From Candidatus Paralachnospira caecorum (GTDB lineage: Bacteria; Bacillota; Clostridia; Lachnospirales; Lachnospiraceae), in assembly GCA_904379015.1 (NCBI GenBank), contig CAJFHG010000005.1, positions 32,699-96,698 of the forward strand: 64,000 nt of DNA. The letters run 5' to 3'. Shown piece after piece: positions 20,301 through 28,647 of the stretch (the first letter of the stretch is position 1; every line of letters starts with the position of its first letter). The notes beneath the pieces were generated by a model that was not told where the DNA came from, did no database searches, and saw only the letters and a program-made list of their open reading frames with translations. The translations under genes were made by a program, and so were the position numbers.

Positions 20301-22344
20301 GAGCGGCACAGATTCCTCCGCTTATGATAATATTTTCAATATCATCAATCCGAAGGATCTGGTCGCCTGTGTTCCCCTTCCTGAATGGGGATATGGAAAA
20401 TACGGGATCACGCTTTCCTTCCCGGAGGAAGGCACGTCGGAATATCATGAGAATATTTCGGGCGCGCGGCAGGTATTTGCCGCGATCACGGGCGTGACCC
20501 AGGCAACGGCCTATGGCTTGAGCATACCGGGAAATGTGGACGCCGTGCGCGGAATCCTTTCTGAGCTGGCGCCGACTGTGGAAGATTATGAAAACAGACA
20601 GCTGGTGAAGGTGGAAGTATCAGATCTGTTCAAAACCATACTGAGCTGGCAGCTGGCATCGGTATCCAACCCTGTGTTCGGGGGCATCCTGAGCGGCATG
20701 ACGCCGCTGTATAAGGCGTGTTATGAGAGGCTGGCAGGGATTGTGGACCAGATAGACGGAGCAACGGTCACGCCCCATGATGTCGGGAACGCGGTCGCCG
20801 CGGCGACGCTGAGCATTCCCGCCCAGATCCAGCGTCCGGTTTCCTTTTCCCATGCGGTGGAAACCTATATCAGCTGGCTGCATACAGTGGATCCGGAACC
20901 GGTCCGCAGCATGAAGAACGGCAGGCTGATCACTGCGAATTGTCCGGTGGATCTGGAAATCTATGACGCCGAAGGGAATCTGGCAGGGCGCGTGACAGAT
21001 GGAAGGCCGGATCTGACCATAGAGAACCGGGTATCGGCTGTCGTGACAGCGGATTCAAAGTCTGTATGGCTGCCCGGCGAAGATCCGTATTCGATTGTGT
21101 TCACCGGGACCGGCGAGGGCGTTATGACCTATACAGTGGCGGAATATGATGAAACAGGAACCCGCGTAAGGCAGATGGTCTTCAGGAATATTCCTCTGAC
21201 AGAGGGCTGCAGATATACGGAAACCCTGGGCGGAGCCGCGGGCGCCCCGGCGGAAGATTATGCGCTTCGCGCGCCGGAGGGAACGCTCTGGCTGCCCGAT
21301 GCCGATCTGAAGGGAGAAGCGCTGGAGGGGCTGGATATTCAGGTGCGGATCACAGGGCAGGGGGATGTTTCCGGTTCCGGATCCTGTGCGGAGGGGGACT
21401 ATGTGACTCTGACGGCACTGGCAGTGCCGGGGTATCGGTTCGAGGGCTGGTACATAGACGGACAACTGGTCAGTGAGGCACAGGAATATGCCTTCGTGGC
21501 GGCCGGAAATCTCCTTCTGGAGGCGCGGTTCACGTCGCCGCTGACCATTCCGGATCCAGACGAGGTGTACCATGAAGGCATGACGCTGGGAGATATCGCG
21601 CTGCCGGACGGCTGGGAATGGCTGCTGCCGGAGACAGAGCTGATTTCCGGGGAAAACGGGCATCTGGCAATCTATACGCCGTCTGTCGGGGAAGTGTCTG
21701 TCTGTGAGAGCCTGGCCGGATGGGACAGCGGGACGGGGACAGTAACGGCGCTGATTCCCGTGACTCTGACGGAACGTCTCCCCTTCCCCTTCAAAGATGT
21801 GGCGGAGAATGACTGGTATTATGATGCAGTGGACTATGTTTACCAGAGGAACATCATGACCGGGATGGGAACGGACCGGACGTTTTTCGCTCCGCTGGAT
21901 ATCCTCTGCCGGGCCCAGTTTGTCACAGTGCTCTGGCGGATGGAGGGGGAACAGGAAGCTGAGATGCCCAGCGTGTTCCCGGACGTGCGGGACAGCGACT
22001 GGTACGCGGACGCGGTCATATGGGCCAATGAGAACCGGATTGCCACGGGCTATTCCAACGGATATTTCGGCCCCGCGGACAATATCACCCGCGAGCAGAT
22101 GGCGGTGATGATGCAGCGCTACGCGAGATATCTGGGCTATGCCGCGGACGCGCAGACTGACATAAGCGGCTATGAGGATGCCGGAAAGGTCAGCGAGTTT
22201 GCGGAGGAGGCCATGCAGTGGGCAGTGGCCGAGGGGATCATAAGCGGCAAATACAACCAGACGCAGCTGGATCCCCAGGGAAACACAAGCCGGGCGGAAT
22301 GCGCGGTGATCATCATGAGATTTATGCAAACATACGGACTGTAA
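14332..22344 (+). CDS. Giant secreted multidomain protein: BspA-type LRR array, FN3-like, PKD, lipase class 3-like, InlB-type repeat and three SLH domains
   Basis: Start placed at MRTHRRIRYRLTSLILAAALLWGQAPQVQA (signal peptide). LRR_5 repeats; PKD WHWDFGDGSEAEGVAAEHVYEEKGSFEAVLTVTD; lipase elbow LLVTGHSRGAAAANLLAAEL; YRFEGWYIDGQLV repeat; SLH triplet. Confidence 0.9.
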   Translation: MRTHRRIRYRLTSLILAAALLWGQAPQVQAAGDTAAVRDTEAVRETARLTSDTEAEEGTTLVIPDGTTEIGDFAYAYTTQYQHVIIPDSVKKIGKNAFRQSSIVSVEMGDGVEEIGERAFYGCSRLTRAELSESLVSVDYAAFQSCEALEEVRLPAGLRTLGSSAFEYCSSLRRIELPGGLSDFDGAFRSSGLEAVELGEGITEIPQYAFYNCLSLKQVTFPGSLVSVGDNAFGYSGLEELVLPDTVEVLGDYSFQSCSQLTRVVFPEGLTQIGQQAFYRCGSLTEVLIPDSVTKLGRQAFEECTGLTSLEIGDGVEVVDYDIVKKCSALKELTLGKSVRTFNRNRELFEDCTALERIWVDEENPYYHSDDHGMLYDTQNRILVQCPAAVGDSRVTVEEGTVRIRDYAFKFCYELEEVILPDTVTEIGVYAFEENHALAVPDFPAGLTKIGNYAFKGCRSFTELSLPEGLESIGESAFTGCTSLNRVIIPAGTVSVGRYAFEDCPVTYAQLPGSLTAFEYLFEHNTDLTDVVLEEGLTSVARSAFRGCTDLARVEFPQSLTSVYYYAFADSGLTEAILPDSVTRLWPGAFENCVSLERVEFPSELQDIAEAVFLGGVSLTEADLSGCSSLGRIANQAFENCTSLQAVMLPENLDTLGNGAFRNCTLLKELTVYSEKVSLGQYRSAFEGCTALETIRGISGSAAEDYAAEMGIAFVSIGEASVPELTGMTVSLNRWNETSKNVDVRVSVSGESVYEAAVLEYSHDGIRFEEYERQDDNDERQHIWRMIIDGPDYDRLYLRVVLYNDTASAVSETAELEIDTERPPVPGNFTASADESYIHLGWSYNEVPSDFGEFRVYRGLSPDGPFEQIGALRSIGFYDTDIETGGTYYYYMTAVDQWGHISEQTPVISETYLDEEAPYVSSSTPGENETQYESMRLGFGAGDNWRLASARLSFRRQGTESYTLLSEYELSGKSDTFYYNWDISGLESGYYEVLVELTDGSGLTGRYTYTFAVEQYEEMQTPQPEAVSGFKEVSLTWDACVSDRLLAGYAVYRQPADGSGSLVKVAEVREPEYTDRVNPGSYDYVVEVRNIFGDRLRGALITADSLSNDSEPPKALASPGEAKVWPGAAVSFDASASSDNDEILSWHWDFGDGSEAEGVAAEHVYEEKGSFEAVLTVTDVSGNASAFAIPVEVAEPDAASGKRAVALTVTDDSTGEVISGAQLILEKADGAPASAASVTAVTDENGNASVVLDGDQTYRMVVVKQNSEYQAEERELYVEPPTDDPEPQKEDVALSRVHFLVGELTAKELSAEEIADAGIDTEDPMNREVTEFTLVLVYQKEEPVTLPITYYVNGAGGIVEGAGSGWTATDGPGSGFAGSVSSGGKKSAYYVAGVAKDAHDTTYVMVVNGGISWLKQMFEVSLVVVNTSEEDWVEGASATLNLPEGMSLAGMTEEAGEQTMSIALDRLGPGEQKNATWYVRGDEPGSYDLSADVTGTYYPEPAENFRVRFATAQPVEVVDTSDALSLHVGNIPRHAANGQAYPLTFTLTNNSDRTLNYVNLSLKSDHLDKTFEVTTLEPGQSETFEYNLVILAEGEELDTELKLRDVIYVCGGRIPITFSYSPEAYDVLQHEMSLYTDEEEPVKVERFRYSMGSYSFETRDETSTGYDHLYLRSQVTNPIPEGGVGSRAENVSVKITAPEGFSFREYEIVTEYEYTIDAIEIGASSPVREIDLYPIYHAEGDLPEEAEFSYQIRADRRQELADTYAVPVEINPDMGRIPYRATAAVSSRVTSEAVWGQDDLGYYPNQFAESFAESSTSYRRGIAALSLYLSSSVYRYDDIREALLNLGFFDIQGYAFNPADTDEVQETLDQDSVANVVASKKLIIDGEVCVLVAVIVRGTVGQEWYGNFNVGTGSEHASFYQSCLDVEERLAGYMSEAGIPREKTKLLVTGHSRGAAAANLLAAELDGSLTYADQEDIYVYTYATPNVTRKSGTDSSAYDNIFNIINPKDLVACVPLPEWGYGKYGITLSFPEEGTSEYHENISGARQVFAAITGVTQATAYGLSIPGNVDAVRGILSELAPTVEDYENRQLVKVEVSDLFKTILSWQLASVSNPVFGGILSGMTPLYKACYERLAGIVDQIDGATVTPHDVGNAVAAATLSIPAQIQRPVSFSHAVETYISWLHTVDPEPVRSMKNGRLITANCPVDLEIYDAEGNLAGRVTDGRPDLTIENRVSAVVTADSKSVWLPGEDPYSIVFTGTGEGVMTYTVAEYDETGTRVRQMVFRNIPLTEGCRYTETLGGAAGAPAEDYALRAPEGTLWLPDADLKGEALEGLDIQVRITGQGDVSGSGSCAEGDYVTLTALAVPGYRFEGWYIDGQLVSEAQEYAFVAAGNLLLEARFTSPLTIPDPDEVYHEGMTLGDIALPDGWEWLLPETELISGENGHLAIYTPSVGEVSVCESLAGWDSGTGTVTALIPVTLTERLPFPFKDVAENDWYYDAVDYVYQRNIMTGMGTDRTFFAPLDILCRAQFVTVLWRMEGEQEAEMPSVFPDVRDSDWYADAVIWANENRIATGYSNGYFGPADNITREQMAVMMQRYARYLGYAADAQTDISGYEDAGKVSEFAEEAMQWAVAEGIISGKYNQTQLDPQGNTSRAECAVIIMRFMQTYGL
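14512..16470 (+). repeat. BspA-type (LRR_5) leucine-rich repeat array inside the giant CDS
   Basis: Repeated units such as IGENAFxxCxSLxxVxLPxxLxxIGxxAFxxC across roughly 650 residues. Confidence 0.85.
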
Positions 22345-22376
22345 GGGAACGCAGGTTCCTATGAAACAAAGGAACG

Positions 22377-22416
22377 GGTCCGGTTTTCAGGCGGGTTTCC
22401 GCCCGGAGACCGGACC
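22377..22416 (+). terminator. Putative terminator after the giant SLH protein
   Basis: Nested hairpin GGTCCGGT..GGCGGgtttCCGCC..ACCGGACC followed by a short TTT. Confidence 0.55.
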
Positions 22417-22464
22417 TTTGCCGTGGGATGAGCCGCGGGAACCACGGAATGAATCCTACAATCC

Positions 22465-22493
22465 TTGCATTTACAGGCGATCTGTAGTAGAAT
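22465..22493 (+). promoter_or_regulatory. Putative sigma-A promoter upstream of glf
   Basis: TTGCAT, 17 bp spacer, TAGAAT. Confidence 0.5.
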
Positions 22494-22563
22494 GATAACC
22501 AACTATTGGCATTGACAGGGGAGAAGTGCGCCCTGGCTGAGAAGGCGCGGAAAGGGATATCCA

Positions 22564-23679
22564 ATGAAGAGATATGACTATGTGATTGTAGGCGGCGGCC
22601 TCTTCGGGGGCGTGATGGCATGGTATGCCAGGAAGAACGGAAAAACCTGTCTTGTGGTCGAAAAGCGGGATCAGCTGGGCGGAAATCTTTACTGTGAGGA
22701 GATAGAGGGCATTCCGGTCCACCGGTACGGCGCCCATATTTTTCATACTTCCAATAAGACTGTGTGGGATTTCGTGAACAGTCTGGCGGAGTTCAACCGC
22801 TACACCAACTGTCCGGTGGCCAACTACAAAGGGCAGATGTACAACATGCCCTTTAATATGAACACCTTCAGCAGGCTGTGGGGCGTCTGCACGCCTGAGG
22901 AGGCCAGACAGAAGATCGAGGAGCAGCGGGCGGGCATTGCCGGCGAGCCGAGAAATCTGGAGGAGCAGGCCATTTCCCTGGTGGGACGGGATATTTATGA
23001 GAAGCTGATCAAAGGATATACGGAGAAGCAGTGGGGGAGAGACTGTAAGGATCTGCCCAGCTTCATTATCAGGCGGCTGCCGGTCCGCTATACTTATGAC
23101 AACAATTATTTCAACGACCGGTATCAGGGGATCCCTGTGGGCGGCTACAACGGCCTGATCGGGAAGCTGTTTGAGGGCTGCGATGTGCGCTGCGGGACAG
23201 ATTATCTGGCGGATAAGGAAACGTATGATGCCATGGGAGAACGGATCATTTATACGGGAACCATCGACGCCTATTTCGGCTACTGCTTCGGGAAGCTGGA
23301 GTACAGGAGCCTGAGGTTTGAGGATGATCTGTACGACACGGATAATTATCAGGGCGTAGCAGTGGTGAACCATACAGCGAGAGAGGTGCCTTACACCAGG
23401 ACCATCGAGCACAAGCACTTCGACTGCACCAGGGATTACAAGGAGACACCCAGGACTGTGGTGACCAGAGAATATCCGGTGACCTGGGAGGAAGGCATGG
23501 AGCCTTATTATCCGGTCAACGATGAAAAGAACCAGGCTCTGTACCGGCAGTACGCGGCGCTGGCTGAAAAAGAAGAGCGCGTTCTGTTCGGAGGGCGGCT
23601 GGCCGAATATAAATATTATGATATGGATAAGGTGATCGAATCGGCCATGAAAGCGGCCGGACAGGAATTTGGGAGGTAA
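22564..23679 (+). CDS. glf: UDP-galactopyranose mutase
   Basis: 371 aa; YDYVIVGGGLFGGVMAWYARKNGKTCLVVEKRDQLGGNLY, YGAHIFHTSNKTVWDFVN, FNMNTFSRLWGV, YTEKQWGRD. Confidence 0.96.
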   Translation: MKRYDYVIVGGGLFGGVMAWYARKNGKTCLVVEKRDQLGGNLYCEEIEGIPVHRYGAHIFHTSNKTVWDFVNSLAEFNRYTNCPVANYKGQMYNMPFNMNTFSRLWGVCTPEEARQKIEEQRAGIAGEPRNLEEQAISLVGRDIYEKLIKGYTEKQWGRDCKDLPSFIIRRLPVRYTYDNNYFNDRYQGIPVGGYNGLIGKLFEGCDVRCGTDYLADKETYDAMGERIIYTGTIDAYFGYCFGKLEYRSLRFEDDLYDTDNYQGVAVVNHTAREVPYTRTIEHKHFDCTRDYKETPRTVVTREYPVTWEEGMEPYYPVNDEKNQALYRQYAALAEKEERVLFGGRLAEYKYYDMDKVIESAMKAAGQEFGR

Positions 23680-23681
23680 TT

Positions 23682-25496
23682 ATGCAGGCAGTCATACTGG
23701 CGGCGGGAATGGGAAAGCGGCTGAAGGAGCTTACAAAGAACGCGACAAAGTGCATGGTGCGGGTCAACGGCGAGACACTGATCGAACGGGCGCTGAAGAG
23801 CCTGGACAAACTGGGGCTTTCCCGGATCGTCATTGTGATCGGCTATGAAGGGCAGAAGCTGAAGGACTTTATCGGGACCCTGCCTGTGAAAACGCCGGTC
23901 GTCTATATCGACAATCAGATTTACTACAAGACCAACAACATCTATTCCCTTTATATGGCGAAGGATTATCTGGTGCGGGAGGATACCCTGCTCCTGGAAT
24001 CCGACCTGATCTTTGAAGAGGCGGTCCTGAAAAAGCTGGTGGAGAATCCCTATCCCAGCCTGGCCCTGGTGGCAAAGTATGAAAGCTGGATGGACGGAAC
24101 CGTGGCGGTGCTGGATGAAGAGGACAATATCCTGGACTTCATCGGCAAAAAGAATTTCCGGTTCGCGGACCGGGACAAATATTATAAGACGGTCAATATT
24201 TATAAATTCAGCAGGGAATTTTCCGCGACCCATTATGTGCCGTTCCTGGAAGCCTACTGCAAGGCGCTGGGGAACAATGAATATTATGAGCAGGTGCTCA
24301 AGGTGATCTCGATCCTGGACAGGCCGCTGATCAAGGCTCTGCGGCTGGAAGGCGAGGTCTGGTATGAGATCGACGACGAGCAGGATCTGGATATTGCCGA
24401 GTCCCTGTTTGCGGAGGGAGAGGAAAAGCTCCGGAAGATCTCGTCCCGGTACGGCGGCTACTGGCGATATCCCCATCTGAAGGATTTCTGCTATCTGGTC
24501 AATCCTTTCTATCCGGGAGAAAAGCTGATCGAGGAGCTCAAGGCCAGCTTTACGGAGCTGCTGGTCAATTATCCCTCAGGCATGGCGGTCAACAGCCTGG
24601 TGGCGGCCAAATATTTCGGACTGAAGAGAGAGCAGGTCTGCGTGGGAAACGGGGCGGCTGAGCTGATCAAGCTGCTGACAGAGATGATTCCGGGCAGGAT
24701 GGGCTGTGTTTATCCGACCTTTGAGGAATATCCCAACCGGAAAAAGGAGGAGCTGGAGCCCTTCATGGCCCAGGCACCCGATTTTTCCTATACGGCGGAC
24801 GGCCTGATGGAGTATTTTGAGAGCAGAGATATTTCCATGCTGGTGCTGGTCAATCCGGACAATCCTTCCGGAAACTTTATTTCCAGGGACGATGTGCTGC
24901 GGATGGCGGAATGGGCAGGGAAGAAGGGCATTTGGCTTGTGGCGGACGAGTCCTTTGTGGATTTTGCCGACGGGGATATGGAAGACAATACCCTCCTTCA
25001 CAGGGAGATTCTGGACGCGCACCCGTCACTTCTCGTGGTAAAGAGTATTTCCAAATCCTACGGCGTGCCGGGGCTCAGGCTGGGTATCATTGCCGGAAGC
25101 GATACAGATTTTATCGGGAAAATGAAAAAGCAGGCCGCTATCTGGAACATCAATTCCTTTGGTGAATATTACATGCAGATCGCAGAAAAATATAAAGGCG
25201 ATTACCGGACGGCCATGGAGCGCTTCAAAGAGGTGCGCAGAGCGTATGTGCAGATGCTTTCCGGCGTGTCCCATCTCCGGGTCATTCCCAGCCAGGCCAA
25301 TTATGTGCTGTGCGAGCTTCTGGACGGAAAAGAGAGCCGTGACCTGACAGTACGCCTTCTGGACCGGTATCAGCTGCTGATCAAAGACCTGTCTTCCAAG
25401 AAGGGGCTGGAAGGCGGTCAGTATATCCGTCTGGCGGTGAAGCGCCCGGAGGAGAATGAAATGATGGTGCAGGCTCTGAAGAAGGAGCTTTCGTAA
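23682..25496 (+). CDS. Bifunctional protein: N-terminal LicC-like nucleotidyltransferase fused to C-terminal fold-type-I PLP enzyme (HisC/CobD-like)
   Basis: 604 aa; MQAVILAAGMGKRLKELTKNATKCMVRVNGETLIERAL, IYYKTNNIYSLYMAKDYL, EIDDEQDLDIAE; then LVNPDNPSGNFIS, VADESFVDFAD, VVKSISKSYGVPGLRLGI with the presumptive PLP lysine. Confidence 0.88.
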   Translation: MQAVILAAGMGKRLKELTKNATKCMVRVNGETLIERALKSLDKLGLSRIVIVIGYEGQKLKDFIGTLPVKTPVVYIDNQIYYKTNNIYSLYMAKDYLVREDTLLLESDLIFEEAVLKKLVENPYPSLALVAKYESWMDGTVAVLDEEDNILDFIGKKNFRFADRDKYYKTVNIYKFSREFSATHYVPFLEAYCKALGNNEYYEQVLKVISILDRPLIKALRLEGEVWYEIDDEQDLDIAESLFAEGEEKLRKISSRYGGYWRYPHLKDFCYLVNPFYPGEKLIEELKASFTELLVNYPSGMAVNSLVAAKYFGLKREQVCVGNGAAELIKLLTEMIPGRMGCVYPTFEEYPNRKKEELEPFMAQAPDFSYTADGLMEYFESRDISMLVLVNPDNPSGNFISRDDVLRMAEWAGKKGIWLVADESFVDFADGDMEDNTLLHREILDAHPSLLVVKSISKSYGVPGLRLGIIAGSDTDFIGKMKKQAAIWNINSFGEYYMQIAEKYKGDYRTAMERFKEVRRAYVQMLSGVSHLRVIPSQANYVLCELLDGKESRDLTVRLLDRYQLLIKDLSSKKGLEGGQYIRLAVKRPEENEMMVQALKKELS

Positions 25497-25508
25497 GGAG
25501 CGGAAACG

Positions 25509-26366
25509 ATGTTTAAGGAATACGACGAGGAGACCCTGAAAAAGCTGCAGAGAACCGAACTGGAGATTCTGAAGGATTTCCTCTGGATCTGTGAACAATA
25601 TGATCTGACTTATTTTTCTTTCGCGGGCACTGCCATCGGCGCGCTGCGCCATAAGGGCTTTATTCCATGGGACGATGACATTGATGTCTGCCTTCCCAGA
25701 AAGGATTATGAAGCCTTTATCCGGGCGGCAAAGAAAGAATTTCCTGATAAATATACGGTGATGAACGCGGAGGAAAATGAAAATTATCCGCTGACTACCA
25801 CCAGATGGATGCTGAAGGGGACCAGCTTCCGGGAGGAGGCGCTTAAGGATATTGACTGCGAGCTTGGCGTCTTTCTGGATATCTATCCCTTTGACAATGT
25901 CTCTGATGATGAGAAGGAGTATAAAAAACAGGCATGGGACGCCTGGTTCTGGAGCAAGATCCTGATCCTGCGCTGTATCAGGGAGCCTGTGATCCTGGGA
26001 ACGGGATTCCGGGTGTCAGCCGTGAAGGCCGCGTGCAGGGCGGGGCACTGGTTCCTGAAGACATTTGGATTTTCAAAAAAGAAAATTTACCGGAAATGCA
26101 AAGCGGCCATGACCCGCTGCAACGACCGGGAGACGAGACGCCTGAGCTATCTGTGCGATACGGACCGGTTCTGGAATACCATTGACAAACAGGATCTGTA
26201 TCCGCTCAGGAAGGAGCCCTTTGAGGATGTATATTTGAATTTTCCGGCCAATATTGAAAAGATGCTTTCCCAGATGCATCCGGATTTTATGACGCTTCCG
26301 CCGGTGGAAAAACGGAAGAACCATTATCCGTACCAGCTGGATCTGGGGCAATATGGGAGAGATTAG
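25509..26366 (+). CDS. LicD family phosphotransferase
   Basis: 285 aa; FAGTAIGALRHKGFIPWDDDIDVCLPRKDYEAFI and LGVFLDIYPFDNV are diagnostic. Confidence 0.93.
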   Translation: MFKEYDEETLKKLQRTELEILKDFLWICEQYDLTYFSFAGTAIGALRHKGFIPWDDDIDVCLPRKDYEAFIRAAKKEFPDKYTVMNAEENENYPLTTTRWMLKGTSFREEALKDIDCELGVFLDIYPFDNVSDDEKEYKKQAWDAWFWSKILILRCIREPVILGTGFRVSAVKAACRAGHWFLKTFGFSKKKIYRKCKAAMTRCNDRETRRLSYLCDTDRFWNTIDKQDLYPLRKEPFEDVYLNFPANIEKMLSQMHPDFMTLPPVEKRKNHYPYQLDLGQYGRD

Positions 26367-26372
26367 GATCAG

Positions 26373-27641
26373 ATGAAAAAATGGAAAGCTCTGATCCTCG
26401 GAAACGGGGAAAATCAGGGAAAGAAAAATGTATTTTGGAACATGGTGGGAAGCCTTCTGTTCGCTCTGGCGAGTATTGTGCTCTTCGCGGCGGCGACCCG
26501 GGCGACGGGAGAGTATTACGGCGGGATTTTTTCCATTGCCTTTACCACCGGCCAGCAGCTTCTGACCATCGGCTATTATGAGGTGCGCCCCTTTCAGGTG
26601 ACGGATGTGAGCGGCCAGTATTCCTTCCCGGAATATCTGTCGGCCAGGGCGGTCACCAGCGCGGCCATGGCCGTCGCCGGTATTGTCTATGTGCTGGTCA
26701 CGGGGCCTGATTTTGTAAAAGGGACCGTGATCCTTCTCATGTGCCTTTACAAAATGGTGGACGGCATCGCCGATGTGTTTGAGGGAGAGTTCCACAGAAG
26801 AGGACGTCTGGATATTGCGGGAAAGTCCATGGCTTTCCGGACGGCATTTTCCGGCGGCGTTTTTATTTTGACGGTGATCCTGTCGCGGGATATTGTCATT
26901 GCCAGCGCGGCGGCGGTGGCGGCGGCGGTGTTCGCCTTCGCGGTGTTCGACCTGGTCCTGATCGGGGAGTTTGAGCCGCTTCAGTTTTCCAGGACCTGGA
27001 ACCGGGTGCTCAGCCTTCTGAAGGACTGCTTTTTTCTTTTCGTTGGGAGCTTTCTGTATCTTTATATCTGCAACGCCTCCAAATATGCCATCGACGCGCA
27101 TATGACGGCGGAGGCGGTCACTTATTACACGGATATTTATCTGCCTACTTCGACGATCAATCTGCTTTCCGGCTTTATTTTCAAACCGCTTCTGACGGTT
27201 ATGGGGATCAGCTATGAAACGGGAGAGTGGAAGCGGTTCCGGTCGATCGTGGGCAGGCTGCTCATAGGGATCGTGGGACTGACGGCGGTCTGCTGTCTGG
27301 GAGCCTTCCTCCTTGGCGTGCCGGTCCTGTCCTTTATTTTCGGCCAGGATCTCGCACCCTACAGAATGGCTCTGGTGATCCTGATCCTCGGAGGCGGATT
27401 CAACGCGGCGGCCATGCTGCTGTACTACGCGCTGACGACCATGCGCAGGCAGCGCCAGATCCTGTTCTGCTATGGAGCGGCGTTCCTTGCGGCCCTGGCT
27501 GTGCCGTCCATTCTGGTGAAACAGTTCGGAATCAATGGCGGCGCGCTGGGATATACGCTGGTCATGGGACTTCTGGTGGTCCTGTTCTTCATAAGCGCTT
27601 GGAGGCAGTACAGGAAAGCGGCTGCCGGTTCGGAGGTGTAA
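26373..27641 (+). CDS. Polysaccharide flippase (Wzx-like, MATE/MOP superfamily)
   Basis: 422 aa, about 12 TM segments; position within the glycan operon. Confidence 0.75.
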   Translation: MKKWKALILGNGENQGKKNVFWNMVGSLLFALASIVLFAAATRATGEYYGGIFSIAFTTGQQLLTIGYYEVRPFQVTDVSGQYSFPEYLSARAVTSAAMAVAGIVYVLVTGPDFVKGTVILLMCLYKMVDGIADVFEGEFHRRGRLDIAGKSMAFRTAFSGGVFILTVILSRDIVIASAAAVAAAVFAFAVFDLVLIGEFEPLQFSRTWNRVLSLLKDCFFLFVGSFLYLYICNASKYAIDAHMTAEAVTYYTDIYLPTSTINLLSGFIFKPLLTVMGISYETGEWKRFRSIVGRLLIGIVGLTAVCCLGAFLLGVPVLSFIFGQDLAPYRMALVILILGGGFNAAAMLLYYALTTMRRQRQILFCYGAAFLAALAVPSILVKQFGINGGALGYTLVMGLLVVLFFISAWRQYRKAAAGSEV

Positions 27642-27642
27642 A

Positions 27643-28647
27643 ATGACAGAAGAAAACGGAGAAAACACAGACAGGATCAATATACTGGTGCCGGTTTACC
27701 GGCCGGATGAGAAACTTGCCGGACTCATTTATATGATGAACAGGCAGAGCCTGAAGCCGGACAAGATGGTCTTTATGGTGACGGTGGACGCGGATTCCAC
27801 AGAGGAGGACCAGGCCCGGGCGCTTTCCGGCACGGTCCGCGGAAGTGATATTCCCATTGAGTGCCGGTTTGTCAGAAAGGCTGAATTTGACCACGGAGGC
27901 ACAAGAAACCGGGGAATGGAATACTGTGACGGACAGATCGTCATCTGCATGACTCAGGACGCGGTGCCGGAGGATGATCACATGGTAGAGGAACTGACGC
28001 TTCCCTTCCGGGGAGAGTTCTGCGGTGCGTCGGGGGGCGTGGCGGAGGGACGGGAGATCATTGTTTCCTATGCCCGTCAGATGCCCGCGAAGGACTGCAG
28101 GCCGGTGGAGCGGTTTACAAGGAATTTCAATTATCCTCCGGTGAGCAGGATCAAGACGGAGGAGGATCTGAAAACGCTGGGCATCAAGACCTTTTTCGCT
28201 TCCAATGTATGCGCGGCTTATAAAAAGGATCTGTTTCTCGCCCGCGGCGGTTTTCCGGAACAAACCATTTTCAATGAAGATATGATCTTCGCGGGAAGGG
28301 CGGTCAGGGCCGGCTACGCGGTGGCCTACGCGGCCGGCGCCAGAGTCATCCATTCCCACAACCTGCCTTTCCGGGAGCAGTTCAAACGGAATTTTGACCT
28401 GGCTGTGTCTCAGGCGGATTTTCCCGATGTGTTCGAGGGCGTTCCCTCCGAGGGCGAGGGGATCCGGCTGGTGAAAAGCACCATGAGATATCTGGCTTCT
28501 CAGGGAAAGATTCATCTGATTCCCGGCCTGATCTGGGGATCGGCCTGCAAATACGCCGGCTATTTTCTGGGAAAGCGGTACCGGAAGCTTCCGAAAAAGC
28601 TGGTGCGGGCATTCAGCCTGAATAAATATTATTGGAGGAACAGGTGA
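27643..28647 (+). CDS. Glycosyltransferase family 2 (rhamnosyltransferase-like)
   Basis: 334 aa; INILVPVYRPDEKLAGLIYMMNRQSLKPDKMVFMVT, DHGGTRNRGMEYCDGQIVICMTQDAVPEDD. Confidence 0.85.
   Translation: MTEENGENTDRINILVPVYRPDEKLAGLIYMMNRQSLKPDKMVFMVTVDADSTEEDQARALSGTVRGSDIPIECRFVRKAEFDHGGTRNRGMEYCDGQIVICMTQDAVPEDDHMVEELTLPFRGEFCGASGGVAEGREIIVSYARQMPAKDCRPVERFTRNFNYPPVSRIKTEEDLKTLGIKTFFASNVCAAYKKDLFLARGGFPEQTIFNEDMIFAGRAVRAGYAVAYAAGARVIHSHNLPFREQFKRNFDLAVSQADFPDVFEGVPSEGEGIRLVKSTMRYLASQGKIHLIPGLIWGSACKYAGYFLGKRYRKLPKKLVRAFSLNKYYWRNR

Noticed and set aside
21055-22329. 424-aa minus-strand ORF opposite the SLH region of the giant protein
   Set aside because: Antisense of recognisable SLH modules; no independent domain or RBS evidence.
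26073-27680. 535-aa minus-strand ORF opposite the flippase
   Set aside because: Highly charged H/R/Q-rich antisense frame spanning two real genes.
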